A DNA stretch of 64,000 nt from Pseudanabaena sp. PCC 7367 (GTDB lineage: Bacteria > Cyanobacteriota > Cyanobacteriia > Pseudanabaenales > Pseudanabaenaceae), in contig NC_019701.1 of NCBI RefSeq assembly GCF_000317065.1, positions 4,164,001 through 4,228,000 of the forward strand. The letters are read 5' to 3'. Both the position numbers and the translations under genes were made by a program. Every line of letters starts with the position of its first letter. The first letter of the stretch is position 1. Of the stretch, positions 33,607-42,360 are shown one piece after another. The notes beneath the pieces were generated by a model, which was not told the origin of the DNA, did not search any database, and worked only from the letters and a program-made list of their open reading frames with translations.

Positions 33607-36035
33607 CCAGCGACACACCAGATTGGAGCAATTTTTCCATGTTGGAGTTGTTCCGCATGGAGGTAGAAAGCCAGGTGGCAATTCTGGTGGAATGCCTATT
33701 GGCACTAGAGCACTGTGGCCAGTCAGATAGTTGCGATCGCGCTGAAATTGACAAAATGCTAGAGTCGCTGATGCGGGCGGCTCATTCAATTAAGGGGGCA
33801 GCTCGGATTGTGCAAATTGAAGCGGCGGTGGAAATTGCCCATCGGCTTGAAGATTGTTTTGTGGCTGCCCAAAAAGGTCTATTTCATCTCGATTCTGAGC
33901 GCGTTGATATTTTGCTCAATGGGGTAGATTTACTCGCTCAAATTGGTCGTCTAGAAGAAGCTGAATTAACTACCTGGTGCGTCGATCATCAAAAAGTAGT
34001 CGAAGGGCAAACTGCCGCGATCGCCGCAATTACTAGCGCGCCATTAATACCAGAATCATCTACCCCAGCTACTCAGGCTCCCCCAACCACAGATGCGCCA
34101 ACGATTTCACCCAGTGATGTACCGCAATCTACTCCATCTCCACCCACGATCGCCCTGGAACCAAACCCAACTGAAAGCCAATCCCATCAACCTCCCCAGC
34201 CGCAGACCAGCCAGCAATCGAGCCAGCCAGCCAGCCAGCAAGTAGCGATCGAAAATCCAGTTACACCCACCACCGCCAAACCCACCATTCCCGATCGGGT
34301 AGTGCGCATCAGCGCCGACAACCTCAATCAACTGATGGCATTAGCTGGTGAATCACTGGTAGAGGTCAATTGGCTGCAACCATTTTCTGATTCTTTATTG
34401 CAACTCAAACGTCGTCAGCAGGAACTATCCCGCCGTCTCGAAAATTTTCAGTCGGTGCTTGCTGATGTCAGCCTAAATCCCAGCGTTGCCCAATCTCTGG
34501 GTGAAATGCAACAAAAGTCCCGCGATTGCCATGAATTATTGAGCGATCGCCTGAATGATCTAGAACTGTTCTCCCGCCGCTTTACCAATTTATCTGACAA
34601 CCTCTACCGGGAAGTAATTGCCAGTCATATGCGTCCCTTTGGTGATGGCGTGCAGGGGTTTCCGCGCATGATCAGAGACCTGGCTAAGCAATTGGGCAAA
34701 CAAGCACGTCTAGAAATTAGCGGCCAGTCCACCCAGGTGGATCGGGATATTTTAGACAGGCTGGAAGCACCGATCACCCAGATGCTGCGTAATGCGATCG
34801 CCCACGGGATTGAAGCCCCTGCCGCCCGCCTGGCAACTGGCAAACCAGAAATCGGCACAATTCGCCTAGCCGCCACCCATCGTGCTGGCATGTTAGCAAT
34901 TACGGTGGAAGACGATGGTTGTGGCATCGACCTGGATCAGTTGCGGCAATCGATCGCTGCCAAAAAACTGGCCAACGCCGATGTGATTGACCGCCTTTCC
35001 GAAACAGAACTAATGGAATTTTTATTCTTGCCGGGATTTACCACTACTGAGCACATTACCGAAATTGCCGGACGCGGGTTTGGTCTTGATATTGCCAAAA
35101 GTATGGCTCAAGAGGTGGGTGGCTTCCTGCGTGCCTTCACCCAAGCTGGCCAGGGCACCACCTTTCGCTTCCAATTACCCTTAACCCTGTCGGTAATTCG
35201 AGCTTTGCTGGTGGAAATTGCTGGCGAAGTCTATGCCTTTGGACTCACCCGCATCGATCGGGTGTTAACCATCCAGCGAGAAGCCATCTTCGTGGCCGAA
35301 AATCGCCAGTATATTGTAGTAGACGAACAAAATATCGGCCTGGTCTCTGCTGGTCAGGTTCTGGAATTGCCAGATCCAGGGCGCGAAGAAAGCTCGCTAT
35401 TGTCAGTCGTGGTGATCGAAGATCAATCCGATCGCTATGGCCTAGTCGTCGATCGCTTTTTGGGGGAGCGGGATCTGGTTGTCCGTCCCCTCGATCCGCG
35501 CCTGGGCAAAGTCAAAAACATTAGTGCCGCCTCGTTGATGGGCAATGGCTCACCTTTGCTAATCATTGATACTGCCGATCTGGTGCGATCGATTGATAAT
35601 TTAATTTCCGGTGGCAATCTCAATTTAATTGGCAATGATGAAGCGGCAGCCACCGAACGCGATCGGCAACGGGTTTTAGTCGTAGATGACTCGATTACGG
35701 TGCGGGAAATGGAACGCAAACTACTCCAAAATAATGGCTATGAGGTTGATGTTGCCGTCAATGGCGTAGAAGCATGGAATGCGGTGCGCATGAGCAACTA
35801 CGACCTGGTGATTTCTGATATTGATATGCCGCGCATGAATGGGATTGAATTAGTAGAGCAGATTAAATCCCACCCAAAGTTAAAATCTATTCCCACCATT
35901 ATTGTGTCTTATAAGGATCGAGAGGAAGATAAGATCGCTGGCCTTAAAGCTGGTGCAAATTATTACCTCACCAAAAGCAGCTTTCATGATGACAGCTTAA
36001 TTAATGCAGTTGTAGACTTGATTGGCAAGTCTTAG
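33603..36035 (+). CDS. Chemotaxis histidine kinase CheA fused to receiver (WspE-like)
   Basis: Central kinase of the pathway, 810 residues. The N-terminal HPt domain carries the phosphorylatable His61 in AAHSIKGAARIV. A long Pro/Gln/Ser/Thr linker spans about 145-230. A dimerisation region (about 240-345) precedes the HATPase with N-box LRNAIAHGIE (about 394-404), EDDGCGID and GRGFGLDIA. A CheW-like domain (about 525-670) and a C-terminal REC domain (about 685-805) follow, with DDS near 695 and phospho-Asp739 in SDIDMPRMNG. Architecture and order match WspE. The stretch CVDHQKVVEGQ and the rest of the P2-like linker have no clear fold. It is coupled to the WspD-like gene by a 4-bp overlap. 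Confidence 0.94.
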   Translation: MTSDTPDWSNFSMLELFRMEVESQVAILVECLLALEHCGQSDSCDRAEIDKMLESLMRAAHSIKGAARIVQIEAAVEIAHRLEDCFVAAQKGLFHLDSERVDILLNGVDLLAQIGRLEEAELTTWCVDHQKVVEGQTAAIAAITSAPLIPESSTPATQAPPTTDAPTISPSDVPQSTPSPPTIALEPNPTESQSHQPPQPQTSQQSSQPASQQVAIENPVTPTTAKPTIPDRVVRISADNLNQLMALAGESLVEVNWLQPFSDSLLQLKRRQQELSRRLENFQSVLADVSLNPSVAQSLGEMQQKSRDCHELLSDRLNDLELFSRRFTNLSDNLYREVIASHMRPFGDGVQGFPRMIRDLAKQLGKQARLEISGQSTQVDRDILDRLEAPITQMLRNAIAHGIEAPAARLATGKPEIGTIRLAATHRAGMLAITVEDDGCGIDLDQLRQSIAAKKLANADVIDRLSETELMEFLFLPGFTTTEHITEIAGRGFGLDIAKSMAQEVGGFLRAFTQAGQGTTFRFQLPLTLSVIRALLVEIAGEVYAFGLTRIDRVLTIQREAIFVAENRQYIVVDEQNIGLVSAGQVLELPDPGREESSLLSVVVIEDQSDRYGLVVDRFLGERDLVVRPLDPRLGKVKNISAASLMGNGSPLLIIDTADLVRSIDNLISGGNLNLIGNDEAAATERDRQRVLVVDDSITVREMERKLLQNNGYEVDVAVNGVEAWNAVRMSNYDLVISDIDMPRMNGIELVEQIKSHPKLKSIPTIIVSYKDREEDKIAGLKAGANYYLTKSSFHDDSLINAVVDLIGKS

Positions 36036-36151
36036 CGGCGGACTCTGTACTTGTTTCAAGCGCCGGGGCAATAACTATCATAATGCTTCTGAACCTTAGC
36101 TCATACCGCGACTGCTAAACTAGATTTATCTTGCCTAGAAATTCAATCGCC

Positions 36152-36718
36152 ATGACCATTACAACCAAACCAGTGCCTAGCCTGGCAGAATTTCTACAAC
36201 TCCCCGAAACCAAGCCAGCCAGCGAATATATCAACGGTGCGATCGTTGCCAAGCCCATGCCGAAAGGAAAGCATAGTCGATTGCAACTCAAGCTATGTAA
36301 TTGGATTAACGAAATTGCGGAAAGCCAGAAAAAAGCTTATGCTTTGCCAGAGTTGCGCTGTAGTTTTGGCAGCCGATCGATTGTCCCTGATATTGCCGTG
36401 TTCAAATGGTCGCGGCTTCCCTTTGATGTTGATGGAGAGATACCCAATGATTTTTTATTGCCCCCCGATTGGATGATTGAGATTCTCTCCCCCGAACAAA
36501 GTTCAAATCGAGTGATTGATAATATTCTTTATAGCCTAGACCATGATTGCCAATTAGGTTGGTTAATCGATCCCACCGATCGCTCTATTTTAGTCTTCCT
36601 TCCAGATCAGCAACCAGAATTGTGGCGCGGTAGCGATCGCCCGCCTGGACTAGCCCAAATCCCACTGGAGTTGAGCGTAGAGCAAATTTTTAGTTGGTTG
36701 AAAATGTTAGATGCTTAG
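36152..36718 (+). CDS. Uma2 family (DUF820) restriction-endonuclease-like protein
   Basis: A PD-(D/E)XK-fold protein of the Uma2 family, which is greatly expanded in cyanobacteria and of unknown role. The 188 residues start at ATG 36152; an in-frame TTG at 36131 would add seven. Family marks are EFLQLPETKPASEYINGAIV, RCSFGSRSIVPDIAVFKW with the conserved PD, and the EILSPEQSS motif. It sits alone between the CheA-type and CheB-type genes, 116 bp after the former and 95 bp before the latter. It interrupts an otherwise conserved chemosensory gene order, so it is probably a later insertion with no role in signalling. Confidence 0.88.
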   Translation: MTITTKPVPSLAEFLQLPETKPASEYINGAIVAKPMPKGKHSRLQLKLCNWINEIAESQKKAYALPELRCSFGSRSIVPDIAVFKWSRLPFDVDGEIPNDFLLPPDWMIEILSPEQSSNRVIDNILYSLDHDCQLGWLIDPTDRSILVFLPDQQPELWRGSDRPPGLAQIPLELSVEQIFSWLKMLDA

Positions 36719-36813
36719 ATGCCTAGGCTTCGGATTTTACTACAGCGATCGCTTGTGCCAATAACCTGTAATATCCGGGCTAAAATTTGCCCCATCTTCA
36801 AAATTGCCCGCAT

Positions 36814-37857
36814 ATGTTAAAAATTGCCATTGTGAACGATACCATGATTGCGATCGAAGCGATGCGCCGCGTCATTGCCACGATTGCCGATTATCAAATT
36901 GTTTGGATCGCCCGTGATGGCAGCGAAGCGGTTGCTAAATGTGCTAGCTCCTGCCCAGATTTAATCTTGATGGATTTGCATATGCCCAAAATGGATGGGG
37001 TCGCCGCCACCCGCCAAATCATGCAACAAAGCCCCTGCTCAATCCTGATTGTGACTGCCACGGTTCATGCCAATACCGCCAAGGTGTTTGAGGCTATGGG
37101 GTATGGTGCTTTAGATGTAGTGCGAACGCCGATCTTGGGTCTGCAAGGGCAACCCGCCGTCGCTCCAGATCTGCTGCATAAAATCGCCACGATCGCTAAA
37201 CTGATTGGCAAATCACGCAGCTCCAAGCCTAACAATCCAAATCTGCCCAACCGATCGCCGCTTGCTGTACCTCGCAGCGCTGGGCAACTGCCCCCTTTAA
37301 TTGCGATTGGCGCATCCACTGGCGGCCCCAATGCCCTGGCAAGTATTTTGTCTGAGCTACCCCAGAATTTTGAAGCGGCGATCGTGGTGGTTCAGCATAT
37401 CGATGCCCAATTTACACCCGGTTTGGGGCAATGGCTAAATCAGCAAACGCCTTTAACCGTGGAATTGGCGATCGCTGGCACTCAACCCACCGCCGGCAAA
37501 GTATTATTAGCAGCAACCAACGAACATTTGGTGCTCAAGTCCGATCGTCGGCTTTACTATACCAAGCAACCCAGCCACTATATTCATTGTCCATCGGTGG
37601 ATGTATTGTTTAGCAGCCTGGCCCAGCACTGGACCAGAGCAGGAATAGGCCTGTTGCTCACTGGTATGGGCAAGGATGGGGCCGAAGGGTTAAGTTTATT
37701 ACGTCGATCTGGATGGCACACGATCGCCCAAGATCAAGCTAGTTGTGTGGTTTATGGCATGCCCAAAGCAGCGATCGAGGCGGGGGCAGCCGTTGAAGTT
37801 CTACCAATCGAGGCGATCGGCGCTGTCCTACGCAACCGAAAAGTCATCACCCCTTAA
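36814..37857 (+). CDS. cheB: Protein-glutamate methylesterase CheB (WspF-like)
   Basis: Removes methyl groups from receptor glutamates in response to phosphorylation by the CheA-type kinase. The 347 residues begin with REC ([16 protein letters not shown]; phospho-Asp54 in [11 protein letters not shown]). A short linker of about 30 residues leads to the methylesterase domain with the catalytic triad Ser168 (IGASTGGPN), His195 ([10 protein letters not shown]) and Asp288 ([10 protein letters not shown]). The N-terminal wording IVND and [14 protein letters not shown] resembles WspF. ATG 36814 is chosen over an in-frame TTG at 36787 because the family starts directly with the beta-strand. Confidence 0.94.
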   Translation: MLKIAIVNDTMIAIEAMRRVIATIADYQIVWIARDGSEAVAKCASSCPDLILMDLHMPKMDGVAATRQIMQQSPCSILIVTATVHANTAKVFEAMGYGALDVVRTPILGLQGQPAVAPDLLHKIATIAKLIGKSRSSKPNNPNLPNRSPLAVPRSAGQLPPLIAIGASTGGPNALASILSELPQNFEAAIVVVQHIDAQFTPGLGQWLNQQTPLTVELAIAGTQPTAGKVLLAATNEHLVLKSDRRLYYTKQPSHYIHCPSVDVLFSSLAQHWTRAGIGLLLTGMGKDGAEGLSLLRRSGWHTIAQDQASCVVYGMPKAAIEAGAAVEVLPIEAIGAVLRNRKVITP

Positions 37858-37910
37858 CTTCGACTCCTATGTTTAGCTGCATAATTTTAGTAAAACTACT
37901 GCATATCTCA

Positions 37911-37930
37911 CATTAACCCACATTAACCCA
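37911..37930 (+). repeat. Tandem repeat, 2 x 10 bp (CATTAACCCA)
   Basis: Two perfect copies of CATTAACCCA follow each other, and a partial third (CA) follows. Each copy has an ATTAACC core, reminiscent of the half-sites recognised by OmpR-family regulators in cyanobacteria. The spacing is not the 11-bp period expected for a Pho box. Confidence 0.6.
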
Positions 37931-38150
37931 CAAAATAGTATCGCCATAGACATATTTATCCCACAGACAGATGTCTGGTTTGACTATTATATTCAGCATA
38001 TATACTCGTATGCTACTGGCATAGTAGTGGGGCAAAATGGCTGATTGCAGCCTTTCGCTACTTAGTCAAAAGATTTATAAATGTAAATTAGAGTAGGGAT
38101 TTAGCCCATACCTGCTGACTTACCTTGTAATTGCCAATCCAAATAATTAT

Positions 38151-38180
38151 TCAGTCATAATCAGTCATAATTAGTCATAA
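38151..38180 (+). repeat. Tandem repeat, 3 x 10 bp (TCAGTCATAA)
   Basis: TCAGTCATAA occurs twice perfectly and a third time as TTAGTCATAA. The 10-bp unit puts successive copies on the same face of the helix, so a DNA-binding regulator is possible. Simple slippage is equally possible. Confidence 0.65.
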
Positions 38181-38665
38181 TTATTCAGTAATTAGTGCCG
38201 ATCGAGGAACTACCAAAATTTTGCCTAGTTTGATTCGAGCATAATTATGCTGCTATTTCTGGTTTTTGCCCGTGGAATTGATAAAGCCTATTTAATATTA
38301 TATTTGTTTTGGAATACTTAACTTGTGAAAGTTACTAACTAATTCGCCAAATACTTTCGTCTCTTTGCTAGGTAAGGGCGATCGCATAACATCGCATAAT
38401 TAAATGCTTTTTAGATACTTTGATGTCATAGGGCAATTTTTATTTGGATGAAGTATGCATACACTTGCAATCGTTAGCTTTTAAAAATCGAGCATTCAAA
38501 CGCCATAGAAATAATATACAAATAATTTACTATATACATCAATCAACCATATTAATTAATGTATATTGTTTGATCTAATTTTGGCATATTTTATTAATGT
38601 GGGTATTCTTTGATTAGGAGCATCTTATCTACTAGCACCTTTATCAATAGACGGAAATTGAGGAC

Positions 38666-40111
38666 ATGAATTCTCCTGATGCCATAGAGCCCAGCAACAA
38701 CCTGACTGAACCAGCGATCGCGGTTAACAATTTGTCTTATAGCCAAGACGGTAACGCCTCAGCCACTGCAGTAGCCCAGCAAACTTTAGCTCGCAGCAGC
38801 CAAGCCGTGGTGGTGTTGCTAGTTGATGATCAACCAATTGTGGCCGAGTCGATTCGCCGCTTGTTGGCATCGGAACCTGATATTCAATTTCATTACTGTG
38901 GCGATGTCCAAAAAGTAATTCCCACGGCAATTCAACTAGCCCCGACGATTATTTTGCAAGATCTGGTGATGCCCGATGCCGATGGGCTGATGTTGGTCAA
39001 GTTTTTTCGCGCCAATCCAGCTCTCAGCAAAATCCCGGTGGTGATTCTCTCTACTAAAGACGAAGCAACCGCCAAGGCTGAAGCCTTTGCCCATGGCGCT
39101 AATGATTATTTGGTCAAACTGCCCGATCCGATCGAACTAGTTGCCAGAATCCGCTACCATTCTGCTGCCTACGTCAATTTGTTGAAAGGAGAAGAAGCCG
39201 ATCGCACCCTGGCATATAACAAAGAGTTAGAACAGCGCGTTGACGATCGCACCGCCGAACTGCAGCAAACCTTAAAGAATCTCAAGCAAACTCAAGCCCA
39301 AATGGTGCATAACGAAAAAATGTCTAGTTTGGGACAATTGGTCGCTGGTATTGCCCATGAAATCAATAATCCAATCAATTTTATCTATGGCAATATCAAA
39401 CATGTAAAAGCATATGTCAACGATCTATCAGAGATGGTTCGCCTTTACCAGGAGCACTACTCTGAGCCCGTCTTACCGATTCTTGAAAAAAGCGCAAGTA
39501 TTGACATAGAATTTATTAATCAAGATTTGCCAAAGCTTCTAATATCCTTGGATACAGGGGTTGAGCGAATCCGTAATCTGGTGCTTGGCTTGCGTAACTT
39601 TGCGCGTCACGACGAAAGCCCAGTCAAAGCAATTGATATTCACGAAGGGATCGATAGCACCCTTTTGATTCTGAAGCACAAAATTGATGACATTGAAATT
39701 GTCAAAGACTATGGCGATCTCCCCCTAGTTGAATGCTGTGCCAGTCAGATCAATCAAGTATTTATGAATATTCTGGCCAATGCGGCTGATGCACTAGATG
39801 AAGCGAGGGAAGTAGGGAAACAGCCCCAGCCCAAAATTACAATTCGCACCGCCAAGCAAGAATCAGACCAGATTACGATCGAATTGAGCGATAATGGCAT
39901 AGGCATTCCACCAGAAGTGCAACAACTCATCTTCGATCCGTTCTTTACCACCAAAATTGTAGGGGAGGGCACTGGCTTAGGTCTTTCAATTAGCCATCAA
40001 ATTGTAGTCGATAAACATAAGGGTAAATTGGATTGTATCTCGGCAATTGGGAATGGAACTACTTTTCGGATTGAGCTGCCCACTTCATTCCAAATTGAGC
40101 AAGATTCTTAA
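38666..40111 (+). CDS. Response regulator-histidine kinase hybrid (WspR-like receiver fused to HisKA/HATPase)
   Basis: Likely output protein of the chemosensory cluster, 481 residues. After a polar N-terminus comes a REC domain (about 48-165) with acidic pair D54/D55, phospho-Asp99 in TIILQDLVMPDADG and K151 in GANDYLVKLPDPIELVARI. These stretches closely resemble, from memory, the receiver of Pseudomonas WspR. A coiled coil (about 175-215) leads to a HisKA domain with His231 in GIAHEINNPINF. The HATPase shows N-box NILANAADA, DNGIGIP and GTGLGLSIS. So in place of a GGDEF cyclase the effector is a kinase. The receiving partner is not in the window. It sits about 800 bp from cheB but directly upstream of the second cheW. 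Confidence 0.9.
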   Translation: MNSPDAIEPSNNLTEPAIAVNNLSYSQDGNASATAVAQQTLARSSQAVVVLLVDDQPIVAESIRRLLASEPDIQFHYCGDVQKVIPTAIQLAPTIILQDLVMPDADGLMLVKFFRANPALSKIPVVILSTKDEATAKAEAFAHGANDYLVKLPDPIELVARIRYHSAAYVNLLKGEEADRTLAYNKELEQRVDDRTAELQQTLKNLKQTQAQMVHNEKMSSLGQLVAGIAHEINNPINFIYGNIKHVKAYVNDLSEMVRLYQEHYSEPVLPILEKSASIDIEFINQDLPKLLISLDTGVERIRNLVLGLRNFARHDESPVKAIDIHEGIDSTLLILKHKIDDIEIVKDYGDLPLVECCASQINQVFMNILANAADALDEAREVGKQPQPKITIRTAKQESDQITIELSDNGIGIPPEVQQLIFDPFFTTKIVGEGTGLGLSISHQIVVDKHKGKLDCISAIGNGTTFRIELPTSFQIEQDS

Positions 40112-40259
40112 TTGGCCACCCATGTAATCCTTAGGAATGAGACTAGAATTACAGCGTAAAATGATTGGCAGAACCCCAAGTGAGTAGGACAAGATTACAA
40201 GATGAAAGGTGCGAGCATAGATTTATAATTTATAACTGTAAGGGGAGCTTGAATCGCCG

Positions 40260-40730
40260 ATGCTAATGTTAATTTTTCAGGCTGGTGACGAACGCTACGC
40301 TCTGGCGACGGATCAGGTGGTAGAGGTGGTGCCGATGGTGATCCTGCGGCAGTTGCGCCACGCTCCTGACTACATCGCTGGAGCCTTCAACTACCAAGGG
40401 CAAGTTGTTCCGGTGCTTGATTTGAATTATTTGCTCAATGGAGCTAACAGTCGCCCTTTTTTAAGTACGCGGATCATATTAACCAATTTTGCTAATCATG
40501 AGGGCGATCGCCACATCTTAGGGCTAATGGCAGAGCGTGTTACCCAAACAATTGAACTGGCAGAAACTGACCTGGTTGATGCTGGTTACCACACCCTTGA
40601 TACACCTTATTTGGGCAAGATGACGTTGAGTCAAACAGACATGATTCAATGCATTCAGGTGGAGCAACTATTGCCATTAGTGGCGAAAGACAATCTGTTT
40701 TTAGCTTTAGAGGGCAGTAAGGTTGACTAA
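40260..40730 (+). CDS. CheW-domain protein (WspB-like)
   Basis: Single-domain CheW scaffold of 156 residues. The start MLMLIFQAGDERYALATDQV leads into VVEVVPMVILRQLRHAPDYI, GAFNYQGQVVPVLDLN and LGLMAERVTQTIEL. These match the CheW beta-barrel and resemble WspB in their wording. No cysteine motif is present, in contrast to the WspD-like protein. It overlaps the next gene (cheR) by 8 bp if that gene starts at the TTG 40723. Confidence 0.9.
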   Translation: MLMLIFQAGDERYALATDQVVEVVPMVILRQLRHAPDYIAGAFNYQGQVVPVLDLNYLLNGANSRPFLSTRIILTNFANHEGDRHILGLMAERVTQTIELAETDLVDAGYHTLDTPYLGKMTLSQTDMIQCIQVEQLLPLVAKDNLFLALEGSKVD

Positions 40731-42087
40731 TTCAGCTAACACAATTAATCCAGATAGAGGAGCGCGGTTAAAGATCAAACAGTTGCTAGGCAAGCGGATT
40801 GGCCTCAACCCTGACTCAATTGGTGACAAGGCGATCGCCAGGGCAATTGACCAGCGCTTGCACCTGCTGGGGATTGAGAATCCACATAAGGATACTCGGT
40901 ACTATCAATATTATCAATTGTTGCTAACTTCTGCGACGGAGTTTGAAGCCCTGGTTGAATGTGTGATCATTCCTGAAACCTATTTTTTCCGGGGTCGTCA
41001 ATCCTTCACATTCCTAGAGCGTTATGTTCGCCAGGAATGGTTGCCAAAGCATAGCCATAGAAGTTTGCGCGTGCTAAGTGTTCCTTGTTCTACGGGTGAG
41101 GAGCCATATTCGATTGCAATTACACTGGCAAAAGCGGGTTTAAGTCCGGAGCGGGTGCAAATTGAGGCGATTGATATCAGTCGTCAATCGCTTGTAAAAG
41201 CTGAACGGGCGATTTATACAGATTATTCATTTCGGCAACAGTTCCTTACCGATCGCCAAGCCTATTTCCATCAGGTGCCAGAAGGTTATCAACTGTGCAA
41301 TTCAATGCGTCGCTGCGTCAAGTTTGAACATAGTAATTTGCTAGATCCCTGGTTCGCCCTAGAACGTCAACCCTACGATCTCATTTTTTGTCGTAACTTG
41401 TTGATCTATTTCCATGCTGCTGCCCGCACCAAAGCAACTCAAGTTTTAGACCAATTGTTGATCGATCAGGGTCTATTATTTGTCGGCTATGCTGAGACAA
41501 CCCAGATAGACCATCGCAAATTTGTGTCGGTGGGACATTCCCTGACCTTTGCCTACCAAAAAGCTCAAAGAGCAAAAAAAGCAAGTGCTACCAGCCCCAG
41601 GCCAGCTCATAAAAACCGCGATCGGCTGCTTGATGCTCCATCCCCGATCCTCAAAAGCAAGACTGCTCAACCAGCAACCAACCTGGCCAACAAGACTAAA
41701 AAGGAACAGTTAGTTAAATCAACCGCCCTTGACGATCGCATAGCGGAGCCCAAATCAGACCCCAATGATCAAGCCGATAACCTATTGCAAACTGCGAGAA
41801 GTTTGGCCGATGTGGGACAACTCGCCGCCGCCGCTGAACTTTGTCAAGCATACTTGAGCCAGAATCCGATCTGTGCCCATGCCTATGTGTTATATGGAGA
41901 GATTTTGCAAGCAATCGGCAAAGATGAGCAAGCAGAGGAATGTTGGCAAAAGGCGCTCTATTTACAGCCAGATTATTATGAAGCACTGGTGCACCTAGCC
42001 TTATTAAAGGAGCAAAGGGGCGATCGCCTCGGTGCAGCAGTTATTTTTCAAAGAATTTGCGTAAATGTGCGCTTCGGATCGGAGTAG
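40723..42087 (+). CDS. cheR: CheR methyltransferase with C-terminal TPR region (WspC-like)
   Basis: SAM-dependent methyltransferase that methylates receptor glutamates. The all-helical CheR N-domain (about 15-90) leads into ECVIIPETYFFRGRQSF. The SAM-binding domain carries VPCSTGEEPYSIAITLA and LIFCRNLLIYF. From about 270 to 340 there is a Lys/Ala/Pro-rich linker. From about 345 there are TPR-like repeats (SLADVGQLAAAAELCQAYLS, EECWQKALYLQPDYYEALVH), as in WspC. Start TTG 40723 overlaps the upstream cheW stop; no ATG or GTG alternative fits the domain start. It is the last gene of the cluster and is followed by an IS3 remnant. Confidence 0.9.
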   Translation: MTNSANTINPDRGARLKIKQLLGKRIGLNPDSIGDKAIARAIDQRLHLLGIENPHKDTRYYQYYQLLLTSATEFEALVECVIIPETYFFRGRQSFTFLERYVRQEWLPKHSHRSLRVLSVPCSTGEEPYSIAITLAKAGLSPERVQIEAIDISRQSLVKAERAIYTDYSFRQQFLTDRQAYFHQVPEGYQLCNSMRRCVKFEHSNLLDPWFALERQPYDLIFCRNLLIYFHAAARTKATQVLDQLLIDQGLLFVGYAETTQIDHRKFVSVGHSLTFAYQKAQRAKKASATSPRPAHKNRDRLLDAPSPILKSKTAQPATNLANKTKKEQLVKSTALDDRIAEPKSDPNDQADNLLQTARSLADVGQLAAAAELCQAYLSQNPICAHAYVLYGEILQAIGKDEQAEECWQKALYLQPDYYEALVHLALLKEQRGDRLGAAVIFQRICVNVRFGSE

Positions 42088-42133
42088 GTGTCATTTTTAA
42101 AAAAGGAATGCACCCCAAAAGAAATTAAATCCA

Positions 42134-42340
42134 AATTATCCCAGCAATTAGCCCGACGGCTCATACTAGTGGATATACCAGCATGTTTGAGCGCAGATTG
42201 GTAATTTGGTAATCGGTAATCAATCAGTAATCAGCACGGGCACACTGCGAACCACGGTCAGAATGAAAGAGCAAGCCATTGGTTGAGGGTATGCGCTACC
42301 TCCAGAGCAGCCGCTAAAGCCGTCGCACTCTACACATCAT
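42134..42340 (-). mobile_element. IS3-family OrfB fragment, second remnant
   Basis: On the minus strand this reads LLFHSDRGSQCA, the DRG-region of an IS3-type transposase. A short GATTAC-type insertion follows, then QSALKHAGISTSMSRRANCW and a break after NCWDN. A further upstream piece (LAAALEVAHTLNQ) is one frame off. From about 42145 to 42225 it is nearly identical, in reverse orientation, to 28245-28325, and shares the same out-of-frame insertion (26 nt here, 15 nt there). It has no ends and no open frame, so it is inert. Confidence 0.75.
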
Positions 42341-42360
42341 GGCAACTAGCTTAAATCGAA

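Larger units (their letters stand above)
37858..38665. other. Long spacer before the REC-histidine kinase gene
   Basis: About 808 bp of AT-rich DNA with no supported gene. It holds two short tandem arrays, both with 10-bp unit length, at 37911-37930 and 38151-38180, listed separately. The size suggests that the REC-histidine kinase, CheW and CheR genes form a separate transcription unit from the upstream half of the cluster. Confidence 0.5.

Noticed and set aside
37911-37930. Pho box upstream of the REC-histidine kinase
   Set aside because: The ATTAACC units recur with a 10-bp period and only two copies, whereas the cyanobacterial Pho box has an 11-bp period.
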